Below, one piece after another: positions 16,560-25,348 of a stretch of 44,287 bases of DNA (positions within the stretch are counted from its first letter, which is position 1; every line of letters starts with the position of its first letter). Under the pieces are notes generated by a model. The model did not search any database. It was not told where the DNA came from and worked only from the letters and a program-made list of their open reading frames with translations. Origin of the DNA: Prevotella sp. (GTDB taxonomy: Bacteria > Bacteroidota > Bacteroidia > Bacteroidales > Bacteroidaceae); assembly GCA_017524385.1 (NCBI GenBank), contig JAFWSS010000246.1, positions 1 to 44,287 of the forward strand, read 5' to 3'. Both the position numbers and the translations under genes were made by a program.

Positions 16560-18070
16560 ACATTCATCTCAAGTAGTTCGTCGATGATTTTGCGGCTGTT
16601 GGAGAGGCGTGGCACTTTGTGCTGACCGCCCAGTTTCCCACGTGACTTGAGCCATTGGTTGAAGAGGTCGTGGCGGGCTTTCACCACTTCGAGGTGCTGC
16701 AAGGTGATGTCCTTGTAGCGTTTGGCCTCATAGTCGCTGTTGATTTCCTGCAGTTTCTTGTCAAGGATGTCGGAGAAGTGTTCAAGGCTCTCGGGTTCCT
16801 TGGCAAACTCGATGAGCCATTGGTGACGACATTTTGCATTGTTATCCATGAAAACGGGTGCGGCGGTGTATTCGAGCACTTCGGCACCTGTGATGCTGCA
16901 GGCATATTCCAGGCCTTTCTCTGCGTTGTCCACTATGAGTTCTTCTCCGAAGGCGTTGATGAAGTGCTTGGTCCTGCCGGTGATGGTGAACTTGTAGGGC
17001 TTTTTCGATGAGAACGTGATGGTGTCTCCTATGAGGTATCGCCATAGTCCACAGGAGGTGGAAATGACAATGGCGTAGTTGACGTTGGTTTCAACTCCTT
17101 CAAGTGGCACGACGCTGGGATGGTCCTTGTGAAGTTCATCGACGGGGATGAACTCGTAGAAGATGTCATAGTCGAGCATGAGCAGCATGGTGGGGTCGGA
17201 GAGGTTGTCCTGTAGACCGAAGAAACCTTCGCTGGCATTGTAGGTTTCCATGTATTGCATCTTGCTGCTGCGTATGATTTGCTCGTATTGGGGGCGGTAG
17301 GGGGTGAAGGCAACGCCTCCGTGGAAAAAAACTTCCAGGTTGGGCCACACCTCGTTGATGAATTGTTTTCCTGACAGTTCGAGGACGCGTGTGAGTACGG
17401 AGAGCATCCAAGAGGGCACGCCGGAGAGGTTGGTCACATTGCGGTGTAGGGTCTCCCGTGCTATGCGCTCGCGCTTGACCTCGAAGTCTGAGAGCAGTGC
17501 GGTCTTTTTCTTTGGAACTCTCACCAGGTTGACCAAAGGGTTGATGTTTTCTATGAGGATGGCGCTGAGGTCGCCCACCAGGGAGTCTGAGATGTCATAG
17601 TTGGTGGCATGGCTGCCGCCGAGGATGAGCGCTTTGCCGTCGAAGAGTTGGCTGTTGGGCCTCTCCTTCAGATAGAGTGCCACGGTGTCCTTGCCTCCAG
17701 CGTAATGGATGCGTTGCAGTCCATCGTCGCTGACGGGGATGAATTTGCTCTTGTCATTGGTGGTGCCTGAGGACTTGGCGAAGCATCTCACACGTCCCGG
17801 CCACAAGATGTCTGTCTCACCGTGGCGCATGCGGTCGATGTCGCCCTTGAGATCCTCATACGAGTTCAACGGGATGTTGTGTGTGAAACTCTCGTAGTCT
17901 GTGATGGTGCTGAAAAGATGGCGACGTCCGTATTCCGTGTCTTTGGCACGTCCTATCAGATGCCGTAACACCTTTTCTTGCAAGTCACCTGTATGCTCGC
18001 CATAGTGGAGGTCGAGCTCTTTTTGTCGCGACAGGAAAAAGAGTCGGTTGACAATCTTTGTTATGCTCAT
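16556..18070 (-). CDS. GH3 auxin-responsive-promoter family protein
   Basis: The 504-residue protein belongs to the GH3 family of the acyl-adenylating superfamily. In plants these enzymes join amino acids to jasmonate or auxin; bacterial members have no settled substrate. The ATP-binding motif SSGTTNDKSKFIPVS is intact, as is the later YNASEGFFGLQ segment, which corresponds to the family's second nucleotide-binding motif. The frame extends to a GTG at 18088, but the ATG at 18070 (MSITKIVNRLFF) is preferred. A TAAATTTG promoter element lies at 18120-18127. It heads an operon with two exported proteins coupled by 4-base overlaps. Confidence 0.9.
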   Translation of the reverse strand: MSITKIVNRLFFLSRQKELDLHYGEHTGDLQEKVLRHLIGRAKDTEYGRRHLFSTITDYESFTHNIPLNSYEDLKGDIDRMRHGETDILWPGRVRCFAKSSGTTNDKSKFIPVSDDGLQRIHYAGGKDTVALYLKERPNSQLFDGKALILGGSHATNYDISDSLVGDLSAILIENINPLVNLVRVPKKKTALLSDFEVKRERIARETLHRNVTNLSGVPSWMLSVLTRVLELSGKQFINEVWPNLEVFFHGGVAFTPYRPQYEQIIRSSKMQYMETYNASEGFFGLQDNLSDPTMLLMLDYDIFYEFIPVDELHKDHPSVVPLEGVETNVNYAIVISTSCGLWRYLIGDTITFSSKKPYKFTITGRTKHFINAFGEELIVDNAEKGLEYACSITGAEVLEYTAAPVFMDNNAKCRHQWLIEFAKEPESLEHFSDILDKKLQEINSDYEAKRYKDITLQHLEVVKARHDLFNQWLKSRGKLGGQHKVPRLSNSRKIIDELLEMNV

Positions 18071-18119
18071 TTCTTCCAGATTTTCCACCTCGTTTTTAGA
18101 GATGGTAGAGATGGAGTTG

Positions 18120-18127
18120 CAAATTTA
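18120..18127 (-). promoter_or_regulatory. -7 promoter element of the GH3 operon
   Basis: On the minus strand this reads TAAATTTG, about 50 bases before the ATG at 18070. No -33 TTTG was found at the right distance. Confidence 0.5.
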
Positions 18128-18205
18128 GCCTAAACTTTTTGAAAAAGGCTGTTTTTCACTATTTTTAATATATTGTCTTAGGTGCGAGATGTCTTGTGGG
18201 TGTGC

Positions 18206-20035
18206 TCATTGCCTGTCTTTTTTAATGAGTTCAAGCAGTTTTTCCACGGCTTGGCTTTCGGGAATGTTTTTCTCTATGCATTCCTTTCGGCGATAGATGG
18301 AGACTTTTCCTGGGCCTGCTCCTACGTAGCCATAGTCGGCATCGGCCATCTCTCCAGGACCGTTGACAATGCATCCCATGATGCCTATTTTGAGTCCTTT
18401 CAGGTGTTGGGTGGCTTCTTTCACACGGGCGATGGTGGATTGCAGGTCATAGAGTGTCCGTCCGCATCCCGGGCAACTGATGTATTCTGTCTTGCTCATG
18501 CGGAGCCTTGCTGCTTGGAGAATGGCGAAGGCGGTGTCGGCGAGGATGTCGTTGGTGATGTCTCCCTCGTTGGTGAGCCACAGGCCGTCTGCCAGGCCAT
18601 CCATCAGCAGGGGACCCATGTCGGCTGCCGCTTCCAGTTGCAACAATTCCTTCTCTTCTTTGCCGTGGGCAAGGTGAAGACGTATCACCATGGGATTTCC
18701 CAAGCCTTGTGTCATCAACTCATGGGCGAGTGCCCTGTGCTCACCCACGGGGTTGGGATGATGGCTCACGCTCACCACGACCACTTCGGGGTGTTTCCTA
18801 AGGCATTCCAGGTATTCCTCTCTTCTCTTTCCATATTCCACGATGAGGAATTTCAGGAATTGTTCTGAGTGGTCGATTTCGCCCATCTCGTCGGGTTGGA
18901 ATAGTGGGAAGATGCCGGGGAGTGGAGGGCATTCTTTCTGGTCGACGATGTGGTAGTGGCTTCCGGCATGGAGGGGTGTCTCTTTGCCGGTGTGCATGAA
19001 GTCGGGTCTCATCGTGCCGTTGAAGGTGCCATCGGCATTGCCGGGGGTGATGACAACGGGGACGTGGCTGCCTCCGATGACTCTCAGGTCGTTGGTTTTT
19101 CTCCTTTCAGGACTCAGGTAGTTGAAACCCTTGAATGTGTGTGCTTCGATGACGGGATGACCCGCTCGTTTTGAGATGTGTTCCACAAGGTGTCGTGCCA
19201 CGGGGATTTCACACTCTGGCTCTTCGCTCAGCGACACTCGGATGGTGTCGCCTATGCCGTCTGCGAGCAGTGCGCCTATGCCCACGGCGCTCTTGATGCG
19301 TCCGTCCTCGCCTTCTCCTGCTTCCGTCACACCAAGGTGTAGTGGGTATGCCATGCCTTCCTTTTCCATCTGGTGTGCCAGGAGTCGCACGGAGCGCACC
19401 ATAACCACGGTGTTGGAGGCCTTGATGGAGATGACCACGTTGTCGAATTGCTCGCGTCTGCAGATGCGTAGGAATTCCATGCAACTTTCAACGATGCCTT
19501 CCGGGGTGTCGCCGTATCTCGACATAATGCGGTCGGACAGAGAGCCGTGGTTGACACCGATGCGCAATGCGGTGCCATGGTCGCGGCAGATGCGCAGCAG
19601 GGGCAGCAGCGTATCTTCTATCTTCTTCAGTTCCTGTGAGTATTCCTCGTCGCTGTATTCCAAGTGCTTGAAGGTGCGCGCCGGGTCAACGTAGTTGCCG
19701 GGGTTGATGCGCACCTTTTCGCAATGGAGGGCTGCCACTTCTGCCACATGGGGGTTGAAATGCACGTCTGCCACGAGGGGGGTGCTGAAGCCTTCCTCTC
19801 GCAGCCGGGCGTGGATGTTCTTCAGGTTTTCCGCTTCCCGCGTCCCTTGTGTGGTGAACCTGACATATTCTCCTCCCGCGTTGATGATGCGTCGGGCCTG
19901 GTCCACGCACCCTTCTGTGTCGGTGGTGGGCCTGGTGGCCATCGACTGCACCCTGATGGGGTTGTCGCCGCCCATGGGGCAGTCGCCGACGTGGATTTCC
20001 AAAGACTTCCTTCGGTGGTAGTTGAAAAGGTCCAT
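18206..20035 (-). CDS. ispG: 4-hydroxy-3-methylbut-2-en-1-yl diphosphate synthase, long form
   Basis: IspG (GcpE) reduces methylerythritol cyclodiphosphate to HMBPP with a [4Fe-4S] cluster, the penultimate step of the MEP isoprenoid pathway. The 609-residue protein has the N-terminal TIM-barrel (IRVQSMATRPTTDTEG, VADVHFNPHVAEVAA, RIGVNHGSLSDR) and a C-terminal cluster domain with CPGCG and GCIVNGPGE. The extra ~200 residues between these domains mark the three-domain form of Bacteroidetes, Chlamydiae and plants, against about 370 residues in E. coli. It starts 4 bases after purE ends and is the last gene of the rpoN operon. Confidence 0.96.
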   Translation of the reverse strand: MDLFNYHRRKSLEIHVGDCPMGGDNPIRVQSMATRPTTDTEGCVDQARRIINAGGEYVRFTTQGTREAENLKNIHARLREEGFSTPLVADVHFNPHVAEVAALHCEKVRINPGNYVDPARTFKHLEYSDEEYSQELKKIEDTLLPLLRICRDHGTALRIGVNHGSLSDRIMSRYGDTPEGIVESCMEFLRICRREQFDNVVISIKASNTVVMVRSVRLLAHQMEKEGMAYPLHLGVTEAGEGEDGRIKSAVGIGALLADGIGDTIRVSLSEEPECEIPVARHLVEHISKRAGHPVIEAHTFKGFNYLSPERRKTNDLRVIGGSHVPVVITPGNADGTFNGTMRPDFMHTGKETPLHAGSHYHIVDQKECPPLPGIFPLFQPDEMGEIDHSEQFLKFLIVEYGKRREEYLECLRKHPEVVVVSVSHHPNPVGEHRALAHELMTQGLGNPMVIRLHLAHGKEEKELLQLEAAADMGPLLMDGLADGLWLTNEGDITNDILADTAFAILQAARLRMSKTEYISCPGCGRTLYDLQSTIARVKEATQHLKGLKIGIMGCIVNGPGEMADADYGYVGAGPGKVSIYRRKECIEKNIPESQAVEKLLELIKKDRQ

Positions 20036-20039
20036 GATG

Positions 20040-20549
20040 TCAGTTGGTCTTGTGTTTGTAGGTCTTGATGTCTGCCAGTTGTTGGTTGGCTTTCACTATC
20101 TTCTCTCCAAGGCGTGACTTGTAGTCCTCCACCTTTTGGGCGATGGTGGCGTCGGTGAGGGCGAGCATCTCCGCAGCGAGGATGGCGGCGTTGAGTGCTC
20201 CGTTGACACCGACGGTGGCGACGGGGATGCCTGGAGGCATCTGTATGATGCTGAGCATGGCGTCGAGACCGTCGAGCATGCCCTTGATGGGGACGCCGAT
20301 GACTGGGAGCGTTGTGGCTGCTGCAATCACCCCGGGCAGTGCTGCTGCCATGCCGGCTGCTGCGATGATGACTTTTACACCCCTTCCTTTGGCGTTGCGG
20401 GCGAAGTCTTCAACAGCGTCGGGGGTGCGGTGTGCAGAGAGGGCATGGACCTCGAAGGGGATTTCCATTTCATCGAGCAGGCTCATGGCCTTTTCCATGA
20501 CGGGCAGGTCGCTGGTGCTGCCCATGATGATGCTTACCATTGGTTTCAT
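20040..20549 (-). CDS. purE: N5-carboxyaminoimidazole ribonucleotide mutase PurE
   Basis: PurE converts N5-CAIR to CAIR in de novo purine synthesis. The 169-residue length is typical of class I. The active-site loop is MGSTSDLPVMEKA (residues 9-21), then HALSAHRTPD and a glycine-rich AAAGMAAALPGVIA. SDLP replaces the more usual SDWP, a known variation. It lies between a membrane-protein gene and ispG, with which it has a 4-base gap, although the two pathways are unrelated. Confidence 0.96.
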   Translation of the reverse strand: MKPMVSIIMGSTSDLPVMEKAMSLLDEMEIPFEVHALSAHRTPDAVEDFARNAKGRGVKVIIAAAGMAAALPGVIAAATTLPVIGVPIKGMLDGLDAMLSIIQMPPGIPVATVGVNGALNAAILAAEMLALTDATIAQKVEDYKSRLGEKIVKANQQLADIKTYKHKTN

Positions 20550-20573
20550 AGTGCGAAATATTTGTTTATGTTG

Positions 20574-21227
20574 TCAGATGACCATGGTGGCGCATATGGT
20601 GCCTAGCAGGAATCCTGCCACCACTTGTATCAAGGTGTATTTCTTGAGCACCATCCTGCTTGTACCCACCAACCCGCCGAGGAGGATGATGAAGCACATC
20701 CACCATATGGGATTGAAGGAGAATATCACGGAATAGGATGTGATGGCTCCCAATAATCCGCCTATGGCTGCGCAATGCAAGGAGATGTGATACCATCTGT
20801 GGATGATGGCGCAAAGCATGAGGATGACGATTGCTGCGATGAAGATGCCTTGAAAGGTCTCACCATTCAAATTGCAGTAGATGCCATTTCCGTCTATGTA
20901 TATGATGTTGTATGGCATATTGTTCATTATCAAGCAATAACATCCCACGACAAAGGATAGGATGCAGATGATGCAGGGTGCCAGGACTTCACCTCTTTCC
21001 TTCAATTCTTCCATGCTCCATCCTTTTAATCTGCAATATATGCGTATGAGTGTCAATGGAAGCATGGCTGTGAAGAGCAAGAAGATGAGGAAGTAGTGTA
21101 GTTTCACTGCCCACGGAAGGATGCTGAGGTAGTTGAACAGTATGAGCAGTCCCGCCACGGGCATGAGGAAAGGTGAGCACAGGATGCTTGTTGTTTTAGA
21201 CATTCCGACGAGGTCCTTTTCTTTCAT
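20574..21227 (-). CDS. PAP2-like integral membrane protein
   Basis: The 217-residue protein has six hydrophobic segments. Its C-terminal half contains WYHISLHCAAIGGLLGA and, further on, TLIQVVAGFLLG. These resemble motifs 2 and 3 of PAP2 lipid phosphatases (SxH and the H-x-x-x-Q-V-x-A-G region), but the third-motif His is replaced by Thr and the first K-x-x-x-x-x-x-R-P motif is not evident. Catalytic activity is therefore doubtful. The ATG overlaps the rpoN stop by 4 bases, pointing to translational coupling. An internal Met at residue 9 is an alternative start. Confidence 0.7.
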   Translation of the reverse strand: MKEKDLVGMSKTTSILCSPFLMPVAGLLILFNYLSILPWAVKLHYFLIFLLFTAMLPLTLIRIYCRLKGWSMEELKERGEVLAPCIICILSFVVGCYCLIMNNMPYNIIYIDGNGIYCNLNGETFQGIFIAAIVILMLCAIIHRWYHISLHCAAIGGLLGAITSYSVIFSFNPIWWMCFIILLGGLVGTSRMVLKKYTLIQVVAGFLLGTICATMVI

Positions 21228-22624
21228 TGTTTCCTAAGGCTTGATTTTGGGATGTTCATTTGTTCTCTATACTTCACGATGGTGCGACGCTTGGTGTTGA
21301 AGCCTTTTTTCTTGATTTCCTCTTCCAACTGCATGTCGGTGAGGGGATGACGCTTGTCTTCCTTGTCGATGATTTCTTTCAGAAGGCTTTTTATCTTGCG
21401 GGTCGACACCTCGTCGCCATCGTTGTCGTATCGGTCGTTGAAAAAGAAGCGAAGGCGGAAGATGCCCCATGGGGTTTCGGCGTATTTCTCATTGGTCACC
21501 CTGGAGATGGTGGAGATGTCGAGGCCGGTGTCTGATGCAACGTCTTTCAGCGTCATCGGCATGAGGTCTGCTTCGTCGCCGTCGAGGAAGAACTTCTTCT
21601 GGCGCTTGATGATGGCGCTCATGGTTTTGGCGAGGGTGATTTGGCGTTGCTGAAGGGCCTCGATGAGCATCTTGGCTCCTTCCATGTCTTTCTTGAGCAA
21701 TGGAAGGGCTTCCTTGTCTTTTCGTGAGAGGCTTTTCATGCTGTTGATGATTTCCATATAGGATTCCGACACTTCCAGCTGAGGGAGCCTTCCCCTGTTG
21801 AGTGTGAAGGTGATGTCGCCTTCCTCGTTGGTTTCAACAATGAAGTCGGGAGTGACTTGTTGCTTGCTGCCACCAATCACTTCACCAAGCGACGAACCGG
21901 GTTTGGGATTGAGTTTGCGAACCTCGGCTCTCACCTCTTCCTTTTCCTCGTCGGTGAGGCGTAGGGAGCGTTGCAACTTGTCCCAGTGGTTTTTGAGCAA
22001 GTCGTCGAAATGGCTGCCGATGATGCTCGTGAGCATGTCTTTCATCCAACCGTCCTTGCGCCTTTGCACTTGAAGCAGCAGGCATTGTTGCAGGCTTTGA
22101 GCCCCTATGCCGGGAGGGTCGAAGTCTTGAAGAAGGGAGAGCACCTCTTCCACCTCTTCGGGGGTGGATTCGAAGTTGTGGTAGATGTCCATCTCATCAC
22201 AGATGGTTTCACAACTTTTGCGAAGCAGGCCGTCGGTGTCGAGCGAACCGATGAGGTATTCCATGATGTAGCGCTGATGGTAGTCGAGCTCGGTCTGCCT
22301 CATTTGTTCCTTCAGTTGGTCATAGAACGAAAGACTGTCTGACGGGTCTTGGCGCGGGCCTTGGGTCTGCACGGGAATGGTTGGAAGGGTGTCGTAATCT
22401 TCGGAAGGGGAGGGGCTTTCGCGATCAGAAACAGAAGGTGTCTCCCACGAGGATTCCTCTCCGGGGCTGGCTTCCAAGGCAGGGTTGTCTATCAACTGGT
22501 GGCTGACATACTCCTGCAGTTGGTCCACGGGCTTTTCTATCATTTGCCCTATCAGCAGTTGCAAGGGGGTGAGTCGTTGCTTCTGCGTCTGTTTCTGTCC
22601 TTGTCTGATGCTTTGCTTGGCCAT
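21224..22624 (-). CDS. rpoN: RNA polymerase sigma-54 factor RpoN
   Basis: The 466-residue protein directs RNA polymerase to -24/-12 promoters that need an AAA+ enhancer-binding activator. The N-terminal Gln/Leu-rich activator-interacting region (LTPLQLLIGQMIEKP, residues 17-31) is present. A core-binding domain with DFDPPGIGAQSLQQCLLLQ follows, then a helix-turn-helix near GLDISTISRVTNEKY. The C-terminal RpoN box is KRRTIVKYREQ, close to the consensus ARRTVAKYRE. It heads an operon with the PAP2-like gene, purE and ispG. A TATATTTG promoter element lies at 22651-22658. No activator gene is in the window. Confidence 0.96.
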   Translation of the reverse strand: MAKQSIRQGQKQTQKQRLTPLQLLIGQMIEKPVDQLQEYVSHQLIDNPALEASPGEESSWETPSVSDRESPSPSEDYDTLPTIPVQTQGPRQDPSDSLSFYDQLKEQMRQTELDYHQRYIMEYLIGSLDTDGLLRKSCETICDEMDIYHNFESTPEEVEEVLSLLQDFDPPGIGAQSLQQCLLLQVQRRKDGWMKDMLTSIIGSHFDDLLKNHWDKLQRSLRLTDEEKEEVRAEVRKLNPKPGSSLGEVIGGSKQQVTPDFIVETNEEGDITFTLNRGRLPQLEVSESYMEIINSMKSLSRKDKEALPLLKKDMEGAKMLIEALQQRQITLAKTMSAIIKRQKKFFLDGDEADLMPMTLKDVASDTGLDISTISRVTNEKYAETPWGIFRLRFFFNDRYDNDGDEVSTRKIKSLLKEIIDKEDKRHPLTDMQLEEEIKKKGFNTKRRTIVKYREQMNIPKSSLRKQ

Positions 22625-22650
22625 GGATTCACTTGAAACAATATGCTCTA

Positions 22651-22658
22651 CAAATATA
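22651..22658 (-). promoter_or_regulatory. -7 promoter element of the rpoN operon
   Basis: On the minus strand this reads TATATTTG, 26 bases before the rpoN ATG. No -33 TTTG was found. The surrounding 119-bp gap is otherwise AT-rich and empty. Confidence 0.45.
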
Positions 22659-22743
22659 ATACCAAGAAGGAATATATATATATTTCATTAATCTTTTTTA
22701 AGACTTTTCCTTTCTTTCGACATCTCGTTATCACATCATCTCG

Positions 22744-23778
22744 TCATAATGCGACCCGGGGTAGTACTATGCAGATGGTTTTTGCCTTGACGTATGCTTC
22801 TGAGAGAAACACGAATCCCCCATAGGGGTTGTTGTTGCCCCACGAGTTCTTGCAGATGAAGTATTTGCGTTGGTGGTCGTCATGGGCTATGCCCACCATT
22901 TCCATGCAATGGTCGTCGGTGGTCTTGAAATGGTCGAAGTCGCGCTGCCTGCTTTCTTGTGTCACCGGTTGGTTGCTGGTGAGTTCCCCAATCCCTCTCT
23001 CGGCACTGAACCCTGTCTCTGTGATGTCGCCTTCCCAGCATACCGGATGCCCGTGTCGGAGTGCCTGTTCCATGCATGTCATCATGGAGTCGATGGGGAG
23101 GTTGAGGAAGCGGTTGGCGTGTTGGTTGTCGGGCACTTCGAGTGTGAAAGTCGAACCGAAAGGATGATGTGTGAAACTCGTGATCGACACATATTCGTCT
23201 TTCTTGCAGATGCTGCGAGCAAATTCCAACGTGGTGTATTGGCATCCGAGCATGAAGACCCAGGAGGGGGAGAAGCCAAGTGCGTCGTCAAACAGTTTTT
23301 CGGCATTCTCGTTCAGGTGTGCAATGCCTTTGCGGTGTGCTCTACTGCTGTCGGCTAGTCGAGTGAGTTGCATCGACAAAGACTTGAAGTCCACCTCATT
23401 TGCTTTGTAGGAGTCATAGGGCATGGCGCCGTGGCTTTGCAGCAGGTCGAGGGTCATGGGAGCCATGCCTTTCAGGCTGACAGTGTGTGTGCCGGCGGTG
23501 GCATAATGCCGCTGCACCTGCTCTGCCAGTGCGTGACGGCAGAGGTAGGTGGCGGAAAGGTTGACGGAGTCGCCATCGCGAAGGTGTTCGCTTTCGATGG
23601 TGGCGAGCATGGCATAAATCCAACATGCGTTGCTGTTGCCTTGGTCTTTGACGGGTGTGGTGCGCAGCAATACGTCGGTGTGGAAACGCTTCACCTTTTC
23701 ATCGACGATGTCTCCCGCTTTTTGAGTACAGTTGGCAAGGAGTGTGGTCAGGATGGTGATGAGGATGGCTTTCCACAT
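22744..23778 (-). CDS. Papain-like (C1 family) cysteine peptidase, lipoprotein
   Basis: The 344-residue protein has a short signal with a lipobox ending LLANC (Cys17), so it is probably lipid-anchored. The papain fold is recognisable by the oxyanion Gln and catalytic Cys in PVKDQGNSNACW (Cys52), the catalytic His in DDHCMEMVGIAHD (about residue 292) and the Asn in KNSWGNNNPYGGFVFLS. Homologues resemble bleomycin-hydrolase-like aminopeptidases. It begins 2 bases past the stop of the S41 protease gene, so the two exported proteases are likely made together. The substrate is unknown. Confidence 0.85.
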   Translation of the reverse strand: MWKAILITILTTLLANCTQKAGDIVDEKVKRFHTDVLLRTTPVKDQGNSNACWIYAMLATIESEHLRDGDSVNLSATYLCRHALAEQVQRHYATAGTHTVSLKGMAPMTLDLLQSHGAMPYDSYKANEVDFKSLSMQLTRLADSSRAHRKGIAHLNENAEKLFDDALGFSPSWVFMLGCQYTTLEFARSICKKDEYVSITSFTHHPFGSTFTLEVPDNQHANRFLNLPIDSMMTCMEQALRHGHPVCWEGDITETGFSAERGIGELTSNQPVTQESRQRDFDHFKTTDDHCMEMVGIAHDDHQRKYFICKNSWGNNNPYGGFVFLSEAYVKAKTICIVLPRVAL

Positions 23779-23779
23779 G

Positions 23780-25348
23780 TCACTGTTGCAGTATTTCTAT
23801 TCCTTTGAGCACGATGTCGTTGGTTTCGTTGAAGACATGAAAATACTCGTTCATGTCCCATAGGTCGCGTGCGATGAGGGCTTTGAGCTGGGTTCTCAGG
23901 TAGGGGATGGTGCGCGCCAGTTCCTCGTCGTCCTTGGGTTTGATGTTGTCTTCGGCTCCTTTCTTGAAGATGTCGTCGAGGAGGCTTTGAGGCACCTCGA
24001 AGTTGCCGTCGAATTCTTCGAAGGTGTTGTATTTCTTCTTGAGTGCCTTGCGGTTGTTGTCGATGTACTTGAGGTTGGCGTTGATGATGTGGCTTTTGGC
24101 GGAGAGTTGACGATGGTACTTGGTGTACTTCATCGTGTCGAGTGGCACGAAATAGTCGGGCATGATGCCGCCGCCGCCATACACCACGCGGTTTTTGCGC
24201 AGGGTGTGGAACTTGAGTGAGTCGGCGAAGTGTATGCTGTCGGAATTGGTCATCTCGCCGTTGCGGAAACGGTTCTCGATGTCTTCGGCATAGTCTTTCT
24301 TGTCACCCTTGGTGTAGGGTTTTTGGATACAGCGGCCCGAGGGGGTGTAGTAATGGGCGATGGTGAGGCGTATCATCGAGCCATCGTCGAATTCTATGGG
24401 TCGTTGCACCAGGCCTTTGCCAAAGGTGCGTCGTCCCACGATGACGCCGCGGTCTTGGTCTTGGAAGGCTCCGGCGGTGATTTCCGAGGCTGAGGCGCTG
24501 TATTCGTTGACGAGTATCACGACGCGGCCGTCGAAGGTGTTGGAGCCGGAGGAGTAATAGTCGCGTTTGGGTGAGCGGCGGCCCTCGGTGTAGACGATCA
24601 TGTCGCCTTTCTCCAGGAATTCCTCGATGACCATGACAGAGGCTTGCAGGTATCCGCCGCCGTTGTCCTGGAGGTCGATGATGAGGTCTTTCATACCTTC
24701 ACCTTGCAGTTTGGCCATGGCGTTCATGAATTCCTCGTAGGTGGTGGCGCCGAAGTTGCCGATGCGGATGTATCCGATGCCCGGGCGTATCATGTAGGAG
24801 GCGTCGAGCGAATAGACGGGGATTTTGTCGCGAATGACGGTGAAGGGGAGTTGCTCCTTGATGCCTTGGCGCACAATCTTGAGGTTGACCTTCGTTCCCT
24901 TGGGGCCTCTCAGTCGTGACATGATGTCCTCTTTCGACATTTTCACGCCTGCGATGGCGGTGTCATTCACTGCTACGATGCGGTCGCCGGGTATGATGCC
25001 CACTTTTTCCGATGGTCCGTTGGAGATGGTTTGTATCACCAAAAGGGTGTCTTCCATCATGTTGAACTGCACGCCGATGCCTTCGAAACTGCCTTCCAGC
25101 GACTCGGTCATCTGTTTGGTTTCCTTCGCGTTGGAATAGGTGGAGTGGGGGTCTAGCTTTTCTAGCATGCCCCTGATGGCATCCTCGGTGAGTTTTTCTT
25201 CGTCCACATCCTCCACATACAGGTTGTTGATGGCCATTACCGCCATGTTGAGTTTGTGGAGTGGAGTGGAGGAGCCGTACCTTGATTGTGCGTATACGCC
25301 ATGCCATGCCAATAGCAAGGCAAGGATGATGAAGGATGATTTTTTCAT
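23780..25348 (-). CDS. S41 family C-terminal processing peptidase
   Basis: The 522-residue protein has a signal peptide (first ~20 residues, ending GVYAQ), a PDZ domain (about residues 95-175, [27 protein letters not shown]) and an S41 catalytic core with the nucleophile Ser in [13 protein letters not shown] and the general-base Lys in [10 protein letters not shown]-terminal helical tail follows. Relatives (CtpA, Tsp) degrade or trim periplasmic proteins. Its ATG overlaps the stop of the topoisomerase gene by 4 bases, and the C1-like protease follows 1 base after. Confidence 0.93.
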   Translation of the reverse strand: MKKSSFIILALLLAWHGVYAQSRYGSSTPLHKLNMAVMAINNLYVEDVDEEKLTEDAIRGMLEKLDPHSTYSNAKETKQMTESLEGSFEGIGVQFNMMEDTLLVIQTISNGPSEKVGIIPGDRIVAVNDTAIAGVKMSKEDIMSRLRGPKGTKVNLKIVRQGIKEQLPFTVIRDKIPVYSLDASYMIRPGIGYIRIGNFGATTYEEFMNAMAKLQGEGMKDLIIDLQDNGGGYLQASVMVIEEFLEKGDMIVYTEGRRSPKRDYYSSGSNTFDGRVVILVNEYSASASEITAGAFQDQDRGVIVGRRTFGKGLVQRPIEFDDGSMIRLTIAHYYTPSGRCIQKPYTKGDKKDYAEDIENRFRNGEMTNSDSIHFADSLKFHTLRKNRVVYGGGGIMPDYFVPLDTMKYTKYHRQLSAKSHIINANLKYIDNNRKALKKKYNTFEEFDGNFEVPQSLLDDIFKKGAEDNIKPKDDEELARTIPYLRTQLKALIARDLWDMNEYFHVFNETNDIVLKGIEILQQ

